The position numbers and the translations under genes were made by a program. Shown piece by piece: positions 1-7,058 of a DNA stretch of 15,355 bases. Every line of letters begins with the position of its first letter. The first letter of the stretch is position 1. The stretch is from an uncultured Eubacteriales bacterium. Lineage in GTDB: Bacteria; Bacillota; Clostridia; Lachnospirales; CAG-274. The stretch is taken from NCBI GenBank assembly GCA_902496345.1, contig CABVAP010000047.1, positions 1 to 15,355 on the forward strand. The letters are read 5' to 3'. The notes beneath the pieces were generated by a model. The model searched no databases, was not told the DNA's origin, and worked only from the letters and a program-made list of their open reading frames with translations.

Positions 1-290
1 TCCGGATTTCTTTCCGGTGCCAAGTACCACGCCGTAGGCAAATAAATAGATTTCCGATGAAATCGGATTATAAACCAAAAACTAAAACCACCACAAAACT
101 GCTTTTTGAACTCTTTTTACCAAAAAAGGTTTATCCCTACAATTTCTAATTTATTTTAATTAAATTAACATTGTGTTCATATTTTATTCAAAATTTCAAT
201 ATATAATATAAATATAGAGGTTGATGGACAATATTATTTATATTGTTGACTCTATCATTTGTGTTATTGATTTCATTGGAGGCATCACAG
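1..290. other. left-edge intergenic region, GC-richer first 45 bases
   Basis: No gene can be supported here. The first ~45 bases are clearly richer in G and C than the rest of the window. They are open on both strands: the plus strand reads a short tail ending in TAA at 43-45, and the minus strand reads about 26 codons with no good start or ribosome site. A small hairpin (CCGAT-GAA-ATCGG, about 54-66) follows. The rest is AT-rich leader of the next gene. The GC-rich part could be the end of a gene or structured RNA lying mostly outside the window. Confidence 0.3.
202..207 (+). promoter_or_regulatory. putative -10 box of the HtrA-like gene
   Basis: An exact TATAAT lies 84 bases before the chosen ATG. 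No convincing -35 box is found at 16-18 bases upstream (the nearest, TTCATA at 176-181, is 20 away), so the assignment rests on the -10 hexamer alone. Confidence 0.35.
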
Positions 291-1631
291 ATGGAAAATA
301 ATTTTAATAACAACAATAATAAAGATAACAGTAATAATTGTGATATAGATAACCAAATAAATGATAATGTTGGTGGTATGACTAATCAAACGGTGGATTT
401 TTCTCAGATTGGTGATAATAGCAATGATGGAGAGAAAAAAGCAAAAAAGAAAAATCGTTATCTGATTAAGTTAAAAAAGAGAGCTGTTTTGAAAGTTGCT
501 GCTGTTGTTTTGGGAGCTGTTGTGGTTGGTAACGCTGTAGGTTTTGGCGTTGGCTACTTTTATCCAACAGTAAAGGAATACGCTGAGTCTTTGTCTAATA
601 AGGACGGAGATACAACTCTATTGAGTGACAGTTCTGAAAATAATAGCGAAAATTCTGATAATCCTATCTCAAATGTTAGTAAATCAGTTGTTTCTATTAC
701 CACAATTTCGGAAGATGAGCAACAGCAAAACTTGTTTGGACAATCTAATCAATCAGGTGATTCTTCTGATACCCAGTATAATGGCTCTGGTATAATCTTT
801 TATCAGACAGCTAAAAAGGTTTATATTGCAACAAACTACCACGTTATATCCGGTGCGTCAAGTGTACACGTTGGATTTGACGATGACAAATATGTTACAG
901 CTAAACTTGTTGGAAAACATCAGCTTGCTGACCTTGCTGTTATTTCTGTGGACAAAGAGGCACTTAAAAAAGTTGGTATTGAGTCTGTGAAAGTTGCATA
1001 TTTTGGCGACTCTGATACTTTAAGTGTTGGTGATGACGTTATCGCTGTTGGTAATGCCTTTGGTGACGGTAACACAGCAACTCGCGGAATAGTTAGTGTT
1101 GTTCAAAAAGATATTCCTATTACAAATACCGATAAACTTAGTGTTATTCAAACAGATGCTGCTATTAATGAAGGTAATGACGGTGGTGCTTTAATTAATA
1201 AAAATGGCGAAGTAATCGGCATAAACACTGCTAAATACTCTTACTATACCGTTGAAGGTGTTGGGTATAGCATATCTTCAAATGTTGCAAAATCCGTTAT
1301 TGAAGAAATAATGAACAAAAAATCATCTCCTTATTTAGGTGTTTCTGTTAAATCAATTACAGAAGAAGCTGCAAGCTCTAATAATCTTCCTCAAACAGGT
1401 GTAATTGTTGAGAAGGTCGTTAAAGGTGGGGCAGCAGACTTGGCTGGTATTAAAGAGTCTGACATTATAACAGGCTTTAATGATACCCCTATATTTACTC
1501 CAACACAGCTTACAGAGGCTGTTCGTCAAGCAAATGTTGGCGATAAAGTTGAAATTAAAGTAATAAGAAATGGCATAAAACAAGTTGTTTGTGAAGCTGT
1601 TCTTATGGAAAATAACGGAGATAGTTTTTAA
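291..1631 (+). CDS. htrA: HtrA/DegP-like membrane-anchored protein with PDZ domain, probable pseudoprotease
   Basis: A 446-aa protein of the HtrA (S1C) family, which normally degrades or refolds damaged extracytoplasmic proteins. The start is ATG 291, preceded by GGAGG at 278-282; an upstream in-frame TTG at 243 has no ribosome site. The N-terminal ~47 residues are Asn/Asp-rich, followed by a Lys/Arg cluster (49-64) and one membrane segment (about 65-90), predicting a cytoplasmic N-end and an external protease domain. The trypsin-like domain (about 125-340) keeps His184 (NYHVISG) and Asp214 (LADLAV). At the nucleophile position the family motif GNSGGP reads GNDGGA, so Asp297 replaces the catalytic Ser. 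A PDZ domain follows (about 348-438). Family membership is clear; loss of proteolysis is inferred from that residue. The gene appears monocistronic, with terminators just downstream. Confidence 0.93.
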   Translation: MENNFNNNNNKDNSNNCDIDNQINDNVGGMTNQTVDFSQIGDNSNDGEKKAKKKNRYLIKLKKRAVLKVAAVVLGAVVVGNAVGFGVGYFYPTVKEYAESLSNKDGDTTLLSDSSENNSENSDNPISNVSKSVVSITTISEDEQQQNLFGQSNQSGDSSDTQYNGSGIIFYQTAKKVYIATNYHVISGASSVHVGFDDDKYVTAKLVGKHQLADLAVISVDKEALKKVGIESVKVAYFGDSDTLSVGDDVIAVGNAFGDGNTATRGIVSVVQKDIPITNTDKLSVIQTDAAINEGNDGGALINKNGEVIGINTAKYSYYTVEGVGYSISSNVAKSVIEEIMNKKSSPYLGVSVKSITEEAASSNNLPQTGVIVEKVVKGGAADLAGIKESDIITGFNDTPIFTPTQLTEAVRQANVGDKVEIKVIRNGIKQVVCEAVLMENNGDSF

Positions 1632-1681
1632 TATTTTAATTTTTGATTATTAGTTTTTATTTGATATAGATACTCCTCTCC

Positions 1682-1711
1682 TTAGCCCAATATTTTTATT
1701 GGGCTAAATCC
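1682..1711 (+). terminator. terminator hairpin 1 after the HtrA-like gene
   Basis: An 11-bp perfect stem (TTAGCCCAATA at 1682-1692 with TATTGGGCTAA at 1697-1707) has a 4-base loop. A T-run follows after a short ATCCC spacer, so it is a somewhat imperfect intrinsic terminator. Confidence 0.6.
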
Positions 1712-1734
1712 CTTTTTAATTAAATACCTAATAG

Positions 1735-1762
1735 AAAAAACTGTCAGTGTGGCAGTTTTTTT
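1735..1762 (+). terminator. terminator hairpin 2 after the HtrA-like gene
   Basis: The stem AAAAAACTGTCA (1735-1746) pairs with TGGCAGTTTTTT (1750-1761) around a GTG loop, with one G-U pair and a run of seven T. It is a classical intrinsic terminator that backs up the first hairpin, and it could act in both directions. Confidence 0.8.
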
Positions 1763-1800
1763 CTGTGTATAAAATTATTATTTTGTGTTGTGATGAAAAT

Positions 1801-1853
1801 AAAAAATCTCTATGATAAATGTTACTTTGACATTTATCATAGAGATTTTTTTT
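1801..1853. terminator. bidirectional terminator between the HtrA-like gene and the tRNA
   Basis: A near-perfect stem of about 20 bp (AAATCTCTATGATAAATG, 1804-1821, with its complement starting at 1831) encloses a 9-base loop. It is flanked by A-runs on the left and T-runs on the right, so it can stop transcription from either side. On the minus strand it starts a few bases after the tRNA 3' end. Confidence 0.82.
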
Positions 1854-1856
1854 ATA

Positions 1857-1945
1857 CGGAGAGTTAGGGATTCGAACCCTAGGTCCTATGCAAATAGAAC
1901 ACGAAATTTCGAGTTTCGCACCTTAAACCACTCGGTCAACTCTCC
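1857..1945 (-). tRNA. tRNA-Ser (anticodon CGA)
   Basis: An 89-nt tRNA on the minus strand. The acceptor stem GGAGAGT/ACTCTCC has discriminator G at 1857. The D-arm region GACCGAGTGGTTTAAGGTGC is typical of serine tRNAs. The anticodon stem CGAAA/TTTCG encloses the loop CTCGAAA, giving anticodon CGA, which reads UCG. A long 7-bp variable arm (GTTCTAT/ATAGGAC, loop TTGC) marks a class II tRNA, and the T-arm contains GGTTCGAATCC. CCA is not encoded: the base after the discriminator begins GTA. The tRNA stands alone between a divergent promoter region and a bidirectional terminator. Confidence 0.96.
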
Positions 1946-1964
1946 CAATCTATTGACACATACA

Positions 1965-1973
1965 ATTATAGCA
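1965..1973 (-). promoter_or_regulatory. extended -10 promoter of tRNA-Ser
   Basis: On the minus strand the sequence TGC-TATAAT gives an exact -10 with the TG extension, about 20 bases upstream of the tRNA 5' end. The -35 region is weak, as tolerated with extended -10 promoters. Confidence 0.6.
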
Positions 1974-2061
1974 CATACCTAACATAAATAAAAGGGTTTT
2001 TTAAATAAAAATTATATTTAAAAAAATATTTGGAAATTATATTTTTAATACTTTTTTCAAG

Positions 2062-2090
2062 TTGCTCTTTGATTAAAATAGTGTTATACT
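2062..2090 (+). promoter_or_regulatory. promoter of the flavodiiron protein gene
   Basis: TTGCTC (2062-2067), a 17-base spacer and TATACT (2085-2090), with a TG extension at 2082-2083. The distance to the start codon (about 40 bases) and the strong AAGGAGG ribosome site at 2115-2121 fit. Confidence 0.6.
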
Positions 2091-2129
2091 TACACTAAGT
2101 TTATAAATTATACTAAGGAGGTTTTACTA

Positions 2130-3299
2130 ATGAGTAATGTTGAAATTTCAAATTCCATAAAATATATAGGTGTAGATGATACGACTATTGACCTTTTTGA
2201 AAGTCAATACGTTGTTCCAAATGGTGTTTCTTATAACTCTTATATTATTCTTGATGAAAAAATTGCTGTTATGGACACAGTTGATGCAAGAAAAACAGAT
2301 GAGTGGTTTGCTAATCTTGAAAATGCCTTATCTGGCAAAGAACCTACTTACTTAGTGATTTCACATTTAGAGCCAGACCATTCTGCTAACATTAAGTTAT
2401 TTGCTGACAAATATAAAAATGCTAAACTTGTTTTGAGCAACAAAGCAAAAGCTATGTTACCTCAATTTTTTGATATTGATGATTTAGAAAATCGTTGTGT
2501 GGCTGTTGCTGAGGGTGAAGAGTTAAATCTTGGTGAGCATACTCTTAAATTCTTTATGGCTCCTATGGTGCATTGGCCAGAAGTAATGGTTGAATATGAA
2601 ACTAGCGAAAAAGTTTTATTTTCTGCTGACGGTTTTGGTAAATTTGGTGCTTTGTCTACTGATGAGGATTGGGCTTGTGAGGCTAGAAGATATTATTTTA
2701 ATATTGTTGGAAAGTATGGTACACCTGTTCAGACTTTATTGAAAAAAGCCAGTACATTGGACATTAAAACAATTTGCCCATTGCACGGACCTATTTTAAA
2801 AGAAAATTTGGGTTACTATATTGACAAATATATGACTTGGAGTAGTTACAAACCAGAAGACGAGGGTGTTTTAGTTGCTTGTGCTTCTATTCACGGAAAT
2901 ACTAAAAAAGCTGCTGAAAAAATGGTGGAAATTTTGAATCAAAAAGGTGCAAAAAAAGTTGTATTTGCCGATATTACAAGAGATGATATGGCAGAGGCAA
3001 TCGAAGATGCTTTTCGTTACAGTAAACTAATCGTTGCTGCATCAACTTATGACGGAGGCGTATTCCCTCCTATGGAAGATTTTCTCAACAGACTTTCTCA
3101 TAAGGCTTACCAAAATCGTACTGTTGGTATAATTGAAAATAGTTCTTGGGCACCTATGGCTGCTAAAACTATGACTTCAATTTTAAGTAGTATGAAAAAT
3201 ATTACAATTTGTGAAAATGTGGTTAGTATTAAATCAACAATGAAAGATGTTGATGTTCAAAAAATGAATGAACTTGCTGATGAAATCTTAAATAAATAA
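2130..3299 (+). CDS. fprA: flavodiiron protein (A-type flavoprotein, O2/NO reductase)
   Basis: A 389-aa cytoplasmic flavodiiron protein, the usual length for class A. These enzymes reduce O2 to water and/or NO to N2O, protecting anaerobes, with electrons from rubredoxin or a similar carrier. The N-terminal metallo-beta-lactamase-like domain (about 1-245) carries the full diiron ligand set: His79-x-Glu81-x-Asp83-His84 (SHLEPDH), His148 (MVHWP), Asp167 (SADGFG) and His219 (CPLHG). The flavodoxin domain (about 246-389) begins EGVLVACASIHGNT, the FMN phosphate loop. The start is fixed by AAGGAGG nine bases upstream. No rubredoxin or reductase gene is adjacent, so the electron donor must be elsewhere. 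With all ligands present the enzyme should be active; O2 versus NO preference cannot be read from the sequence. Confidence 0.95.
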   Translation: MSNVEISNSIKYIGVDDTTIDLFESQYVVPNGVSYNSYIILDEKIAVMDTVDARKTDEWFANLENALSGKEPTYLVISHLEPDHSANIKLFADKYKNAKLVLSNKAKAMLPQFFDIDDLENRCVAVAEGEELNLGEHTLKFFMAPMVHWPEVMVEYETSEKVLFSADGFGKFGALSTDEDWACEARRYYFNIVGKYGTPVQTLLKKASTLDIKTICPLHGPILKENLGYYIDKYMTWSSYKPEDEGVLVACASIHGNTKKAAEKMVEILNQKGAKKVVFADITRDDMAEAIEDAFRYSKLIVAASTYDGGVFPPMEDFLNRLSHKAYQNRTVGIIENSSWAPMAAKTMTSILSSMKNITICENVVSIKSTMKDVDVQKMNELADEILNK

Positions 3300-3313
3300 T
3301 TATAATAAAAAAT

Positions 3314-3443
3314 AAAAACCTTGGGGCTATGCCTTGAACTCAACATATTTATAAAATAGAAAAAGATTTTGTAATTGATTGTGAATTTTAATTATTTACA
3401 AAAAATATTTTTTATCGTTGGGGTAGCAATGCCCAAGGTTTTT
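3314..3443 (+). repeat. 130-nt element with 12-bp inverted ends, possible leader switch or terminator
   Basis: AAAAACCTTGGG (3314-3325) is perfectly complementary to CCCAAGGTTTTT (3432-3443). Each end also sits in a related motif (TTGGGGCTATGCC and TTGGGGTAGCAATGCCC). The right copy can fold locally (TTGGG/CCCAA) ahead of GGTTTTT, competing with the long-range stem. The element fills nearly the whole gap between the flavodiiron and alcohol dehydrogenase genes and ends 22 bases before the next ATG. It could be a terminator with a long loop or an attenuator. Confidence 0.5.
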
Positions 3444-3465
3444 AGATTTTAAACGGAGGGAAACA

Positions 3466-4635
3466 ATGTTAAATTTTCAATTTTATAATCCTGCAAGAAT
3501 TATTTTTGGAAAGGGCGAAGAGCTTAATGTTGGAAAATATACTGCTCAATATGGCAAAAAGGTACTTTTACACTATGGTGGTGGTTCTATAAAGAAAAAT
3601 GGACTATATGACAAAGTTATAAAAGCACTCAAAGAAGAAAATATTGAAGTTGTTGAACTTGGTGGAGTTTGTCCTAATCCTGTTTTGTCGCTTGTTAGAA
3701 AGGGTATAGATATATGTAAAAAGGAAAATATAGACTTTATCCTCGCTGTCGGTGGTGGAAGTGTTATTGATTCTGCTAAAGCTATTTCTGTTGGAGCTAA
3801 AGTTGATGAAGATATATGGGAATATTTTAAAGATAGAAAAAAAGAAATAAAAGAAACAGTTCCTATTGGTGTTATACTTACTATTCCAGCGACAGGCTCT
3901 GAAAGCTCAACAAGTAGTGTTATTACAAACGAAGAAAATTTATTTAAAAGAAGTATAAGTTCAACAAAATATATACCTAAATTTTCAATATTAAATCCAG
4001 AACTTACTTATACGCTTCCTAGTTATCAGACTGCTTGTGGCTGTTCAGATATTTTATCTCACCTTATGGAAAGATATTTTACTTTGGTTGAAAATGTTGA
4101 CTTTACTGATAGACTGCTTGAAGCGTCTATGAAGACAGTTATTAATAATGCACCTTTAGCTATTGAAAACCCTACAGATTACAACGTTAGGGCAGAAATT
4201 ATGTGGGTCGGAACACTTGCACACAATGGATTATTAAATACAGGTAGAATAGGGGACTGGGCATCTCATTACATAGAACACGAACTTAGTGCATTATACA
4301 ACCTTACACACGGTGCCGGCCTTTCTATAATCACTCCTGCTTGGATGAAATATGTATACAAAGAAAATCCAGACAAGTTTTTGCAGTTTGCACACAGAGT
4401 ATTTGACGTTGATTTTGCATACAACGAAAAAGAAAAAACTATAAATGAAATGATTAAAAGACTTGAAAATTGGTATAAATCTCTTGGACTTCCTACAAGA
4501 TTGCACGAAGTTAACATTGATAATTCTAATTTTGAAGAAATGGCAGAAAAATGCCTTGTTGGTAGAGGGTTGACTGGTAATTTTAAAAAACTTGACAAAA
4601 AAGATATTTGCAATATTTATGAACTTGCTCTATAA
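3466..4635 (+). CDS. iron-containing alcohol dehydrogenase, butanol dehydrogenase/YqhD type
   Basis: A 389-aa group III alcohol dehydrogenase, which interconverts aldehydes and primary alcohols with NAD(P)H in the cytoplasm, typically as a fermentative electron sink. The nucleotide-binding half has the GGGS motif at 38-41 and GGGSVIDSAKAI (96-107), then PATGSESS. Metal ligands match the YqhD pattern, including the 14-residue spacing of the last two: Asp195 and His199 (CSDILSH), His268 (DWASH) and His282 (LTHGAG). The start is supported by GGAGGG at 3455-3460. The N-terminus (FYNPARIIFGKG) is typical of BdhA/BdhB-like enzymes. The substrate (butanal, acetaldehyde, other) cannot be told. No clear downstream terminator is seen, and the next gene has its own strong promoter. 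Confidence 0.94.
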   Translation: MLNFQFYNPARIIFGKGEELNVGKYTAQYGKKVLLHYGGGSIKKNGLYDKVIKALKEENIEVVELGGVCPNPVLSLVRKGIDICKKENIDFILAVGGGSVIDSAKAISVGAKVDEDIWEYFKDRKKEIKETVPIGVILTIPATGSESSTSSVITNEENLFKRSISSTKYIPKFSILNPELTYTLPSYQTACGCSDILSHLMERYFTLVENVDFTDRLLEASMKTVINNAPLAIENPTDYNVRAEIMWVGTLAHNGLLNTGRIGDWASHYIEHELSALYNLTHGAGLSIITPAWMKYVYKENPDKFLQFAHRVFDVDFAYNEKEKTINEMIKRLENWYKSLGLPTRLHEVNIDNSNFEEMAEKCLVGRGLTGNFKKLDKKDICNIYELAL

Positions 4636-4680
4636 ATATGAAGATTTGAGCGAAATAAACAAAAAAATACAAACAAATAT

Positions 4681-4709
4681 TTGCATTTTGAATTGTTATA
4701 TGATATAAT
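4681..4709 (+). promoter_or_regulatory. promoter of the radical SAM gene
   Basis: TTGCAT (4681-4686), a 17-base spacer and TATAAT (4704-4709), with a TG extension at 4701-4702. A perfect 10-base palindrome CAAATATTTG (4674-4683) overlaps the start of the -35 box and could be an operator, though AT-rich palindromes are common here. Confidence 0.7.
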
Positions 4710-4766
4710 CTAGTCTATAGAAGAATTAATGTTTAAAATGTTGAATTTTTGTTTGGAGTGATTTTT

Positions 4767-5990
4767 TTGGAAATTAATCAAAAGTTAAGGATTTTATCGG
4801 GGGCAGCAAAGTATGATGTTGCCTGTACGTCAAGTGGTGCTAAAAGAGGTGGAAAGGCTGGTGCGTTAGGAAATACGGAAGTTTGTGGTATATGCCATAG
4901 CTTTTCTAGTGACGGTAGGTGTATATCGTTACTTAAAATTTTGCTTACTAATTTTTGCTCTTATGACTGTCAATATTGTGTGAACAGAAGTTCAAATGAT
5001 GTTGAAAGAGCTATGTTTACACCGGAAGAAGTCGCAGAGCTTACTATGAATTTTTATAGACGAAACTATATCGAGGGGTTATTTTTAAGTTCTGCCGTGT
5101 TCAAAAGTCCAGACTACACAATGGAATTATTATACAATACCCTTTATCTTTTAAGAAACAAATATAAATTCAATGGATATATACACGTTAAAGCGATACC
5201 ATCAGCCGACCCAACTCTTATACAAAAAACGGGTTTCCTTGCCGATAGAATGAGCGTAAACATTGAACTCCCGTCAAATGAAAGCCTTAAACTTCTTGCT
5301 CCAAACAAAAGCAAACAAGCTATATTACAACCTATGAAAGCACTTAAAAATTCAATTCAAGAAAATAAAAACGACATTGTACTCTATAAAAATGCACCTA
5401 AATTTGTACCAGCCGGTCAAAGCACACAGATGATAGTTGGTGCAACTCCAGACGATGATAAAACAATTTTAAAACTTGCCGAGGGACTTTATAACAAATT
5501 TGAACTTAAAAGAGTTTTTTATTCGGCTTATATACCGGTTACCGATAAAAATAAACTTCTTCCTGTCAGTAAACCACCTATGTTGCGTGAACATAGGCTT
5601 TATCAGGCTGATTGGCTTTTACGATATTATGGATTTAATTCAAATGAAATTTTGGGCGAAAAAGAAAATTTAGAACTTGGATTAGACCCTAAATGTCAAT
5701 GGGCCTTGAGAAATATTCATTTATTTCCTGTTGAAATAAACAAGGCTGACCTTGAAATGCTTTTGCGAGTGCCAGGCATTGGTGTAAAATCTGCTTACAA
5801 AATTTTGTCTGCAAGAAGGGTCGCAAACTTGAATTTTGACAATTTGAAAAAGCTTAATGTTGTTCTGAAAAGAGCAAAGTATTTCATAACTTGTAATGGA
5901 AAAATGATGGCAGAGTATGGAATGGAAATAGAGAAACTTAAAAATAGGCTTATCGAAAAAGATAAGCTATATGAGCAAATGTCGTTATAG
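4767..5990 (+). CDS. radical SAM protein, putative DNA modification/repair family with C-terminal helix-hairpin-helix
   Basis: A 407-aa radical SAM protein. Cys64, Cys68 and Cys71 form CxxxCxxC (CSYDCQYC), which binds the [4Fe-4S] cluster that cleaves S-adenosylmethionine. Four further Cys (20, 40, 43, 52) lie in the conserved N-terminal block (AAKYDVACTSSG, CGICHSF, RCISLLKILLTNFC). A helix-hairpin-helix (LLRVPGIGVKSAYKIL, about 331-346) suggests DNA or other nucleic-acid binding. I recognise the layout as the family annotated 'putative DNA modification/repair radical SAM protein', whose reaction is unknown to me. It is usually encoded next to a uracil-DNA-glycosylase-like or linked DNA-metabolism partner, which is absent here. 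The start is taken as TTG 4767, about 9 bases after GGAG (4755-4758); GTG 4758 and TTG 4749 lie in or before that site. Confidence 0.88.
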   Translation: MEINQKLRILSGAAKYDVACTSSGAKRGGKAGALGNTEVCGICHSFSSDGRCISLLKILLTNFCSYDCQYCVNRSSNDVERAMFTPEEVAELTMNFYRRNYIEGLFLSSAVFKSPDYTMELLYNTLYLLRNKYKFNGYIHVKAIPSADPTLIQKTGFLADRMSVNIELPSNESLKLLAPNKSKQAILQPMKALKNSIQENKNDIVLYKNAPKFVPAGQSTQMIVGATPDDDKTILKLAEGLYNKFELKRVFYSAYIPVTDKNKLLPVSKPPMLREHRLYQADWLLRYYGFNSNEILGEKENLELGLDPKCQWALRNIHLFPVEINKADLEMLLRVPGIGVKSAYKILSARRVANLNFDNLKKLNVVLKRAKYFITCNGKMMAEYGMEIEKLKNRLIEKDKLYEQMSL

Positions 5991-6012
5991 TTATTTATTG
6001 ATAGTAGGATTG

Positions 6013-6070
6013 AAAGCCGTATCAGGAAAATAATTTCCTGATACATTTTTGCTTAAATGTGGCTTTTTTA
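6013..6070 (+). terminator. compound terminator after the radical SAM gene
   Basis: The inner stem GTATCAGGAAA (6019-6029) pairs perfectly with TTTCCTGATAC (6034-6044) and is followed by ATTTTT. Outer arms AAAGCC (6013-6018) and GGCTTT (6061-6066) can pair and are followed by more T. Either form would end transcription from the left. Confidence 0.75.
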
Positions 6071-6171
6071 CGGAATTTAAAGTTTTTGAAACTTTTTGTT
6101 ACTCAAAAGTATTGAAAGTTAGGTATGCGTTAATTCAAAGTTTTGTGAGGTTTATAACTGAAAATATCAAA

Positions 6172-6207
6172 TCAAAAATACCGTGGATATTTCCACGGTA
6201 TTTTTGA
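6172..6207. terminator. bidirectional terminator directly after the lytic transglycosylase stop codon
   Basis: A 16-bp perfect stem (TCAAAAATACCGTGGA at 6172-6187, complement at 6192-6207) has a TATT loop, with A and T runs built into the arms. It begins at the base next to the minus-strand stop codon (6208-6210), so it ends the transglycosylase mRNA and blocks read-through from the left. Confidence 0.85.
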
Positions 6208-6825
6208 CTATTTATATTGATTTGCTTTATACTGGCTTGCCATATATTGTTTTTGGTAATTCAAAACTTTTGGCACATAGTTTTGAGTTTCAGAAAAAGG
6301 TGGAATACCGTTATATTTTTTTACATTTCCCGGACCAGCGTTGTATGCTGCAAGTGCGAGAGATGTGTCATTGCCGAATGTATCAAGCATTTGTCTTAAA
6401 TATTTTGTACCACCATCTATGTTTTGATTTATATCAAAAGAATCTGTTACGCCTAAAGACTGTGCTGTTGCAGGCATTAACTGCATAAGCCCCCTTGCTC
6501 CAGATGATGAAACAGAATTAGGATTAAAATTGCTTTCTTGCTGAATTACAGCTTTTATCAATGATTCTTCAACACCATATTTTGCAGCTGCTGTCTTTAT
6601 CGCAGAATCTATCGCAGCTGAAATTTCTGGAGTTGAGCCTGTTTCACCATTTTGTATGTAATTTTCCAAAACAGTTTGAAAAGAGTCTGTTGTAGGCTCA
6701 ACAGAAACTGCTGAGTCTGATGTTAAAGAGTCTGCTTTTGTTACATTAGTTGCAAAAGGAACAGGTACTTTACTTTGTATGTTACTTATTATACCAGCAT
6801 AAATTTCTCTTACGTCTAAATTCAT
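6208..6825 (-). CDS. lytic transglycosylase, SLT (goose-lysozyme-like) domain
   Basis: A 205-aa protein whose C-terminal half (about 75-195) is a transglycosylase SLT domain, which cleaves the MurNAc-GlcNAc bond of peptidoglycan with formation of 1,6-anhydro ends. Seen motifs: QQESNF with catalytic Glu97, SSSGARGLMQLMPATA (107-122) and ALAAYNAGPGNVKKYNGIPP (157-176). The N-terminal ~70 residues are low in conserved features and rich in Ser, Thr and Val. No signal peptide or membrane segment is visible, so how it reaches the wall is unclear; it resembles Bacillus YjbJ/CwlQ in size and layout. The start ATG (6823-6825) follows GGGGA by about nine bases. It is transcribed divergently from mutS2 and ends in an abutting terminator. 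Confidence 0.9.
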   Translation of the reverse strand: MNLDVREIYAGIISNIQSKVPVPFATNVTKADSLTSDSAVSVEPTTDSFQTVLENYIQNGETGSTPEISAAIDSAIKTAAAKYGVEESLIKAVIQQESNFNPNSVSSSGARGLMQLMPATAQSLGVTDSFDINQNIDGGTKYLRQMLDTFGNDTSLALAAYNAGPGNVKKYNGIPPFSETQNYVPKVLNYQKQYMASQYKANQYK

Positions 6826-6860
6826 TTATTAAATCCCCTTTTTTAATATATAGATTAAAG

Positions 6861-6866
6861 ATTATA
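6861..6866 (-). promoter_or_regulatory. possible -10 box of the lytic transglycosylase gene
   Basis: An exact TATAAT on the minus strand lies 36 bases before the ATG. No recognisable -35 box stands 16-18 bases further upstream, so support is limited. Confidence 0.35.
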
Positions 6867-6939
6867 AGACTAAATAATTGGTAGCTTGTGGAAATTATTT
6901 TAAATTGTAAAAAAATATGTGTATTGATTTGCATTTATA

Positions 6940-6948
6940 TGTTATAAT
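6940..6948 (+). promoter_or_regulatory. extended -10 promoter of mutS2
   Basis: TG-T-TATAAT (6940-6948) gives an exact extended -10; the -35 is poor. A small hairpin ACGAG-GATA-CTCGT (6959-6972) would lie at the very 5' end of the transcript and may stabilise it. The leader to the ATG is about 100 nt. Confidence 0.55.
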
Positions 6949-7058
6949 TAATTTGTAGACGAGGATACTCGTTCATACTACTATTCTAAAACAATATTTT
7001 GATTTTTGCAATAGTTTTTGAAAATAACTTAAAAAAATACATAAAAGGCAGGATTTTT

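Noticed and set aside
291..450. Asn/Asp-rich N-terminus of the HtrA-like protein as a sign of a wrong start or frame error
   Set aside because: The ribosome site sits right before ATG 291 and the frame is continuous; a low-complexity cytoplasmic tail before a membrane anchor is seen in other anchored HtrA proteins.
1857..1945. tRNA-Ser as the integration site of the mobile element
   Set aside because: It is more than 10 kb from the integrase, its 3' end shows no duplicated segment near the integrase, and chromosomal genes lie between.
3314..3443. The inverted-end element as a known riboswitch
   Set aside because: No conserved core of the common classes (such as TPP, SAM, FMN, cobalamin, T-box) was recognised in the 107 bases between the arms.
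4269..4613. Minus-strand open frame of 114 codons inside the alcohol dehydrogenase gene
   Set aside because: It lies wholly inside a clear family member on the other strand, has no ribosome site or known motif, and is low-complexity from the antisense of AT-rich codons.
6183..6488. Plus-strand open frame of 101 codons over the lytic transglycosylase
   Set aside because: It is antisense to a conserved SLT domain, begins inside a terminator stem and has no ribosome site.
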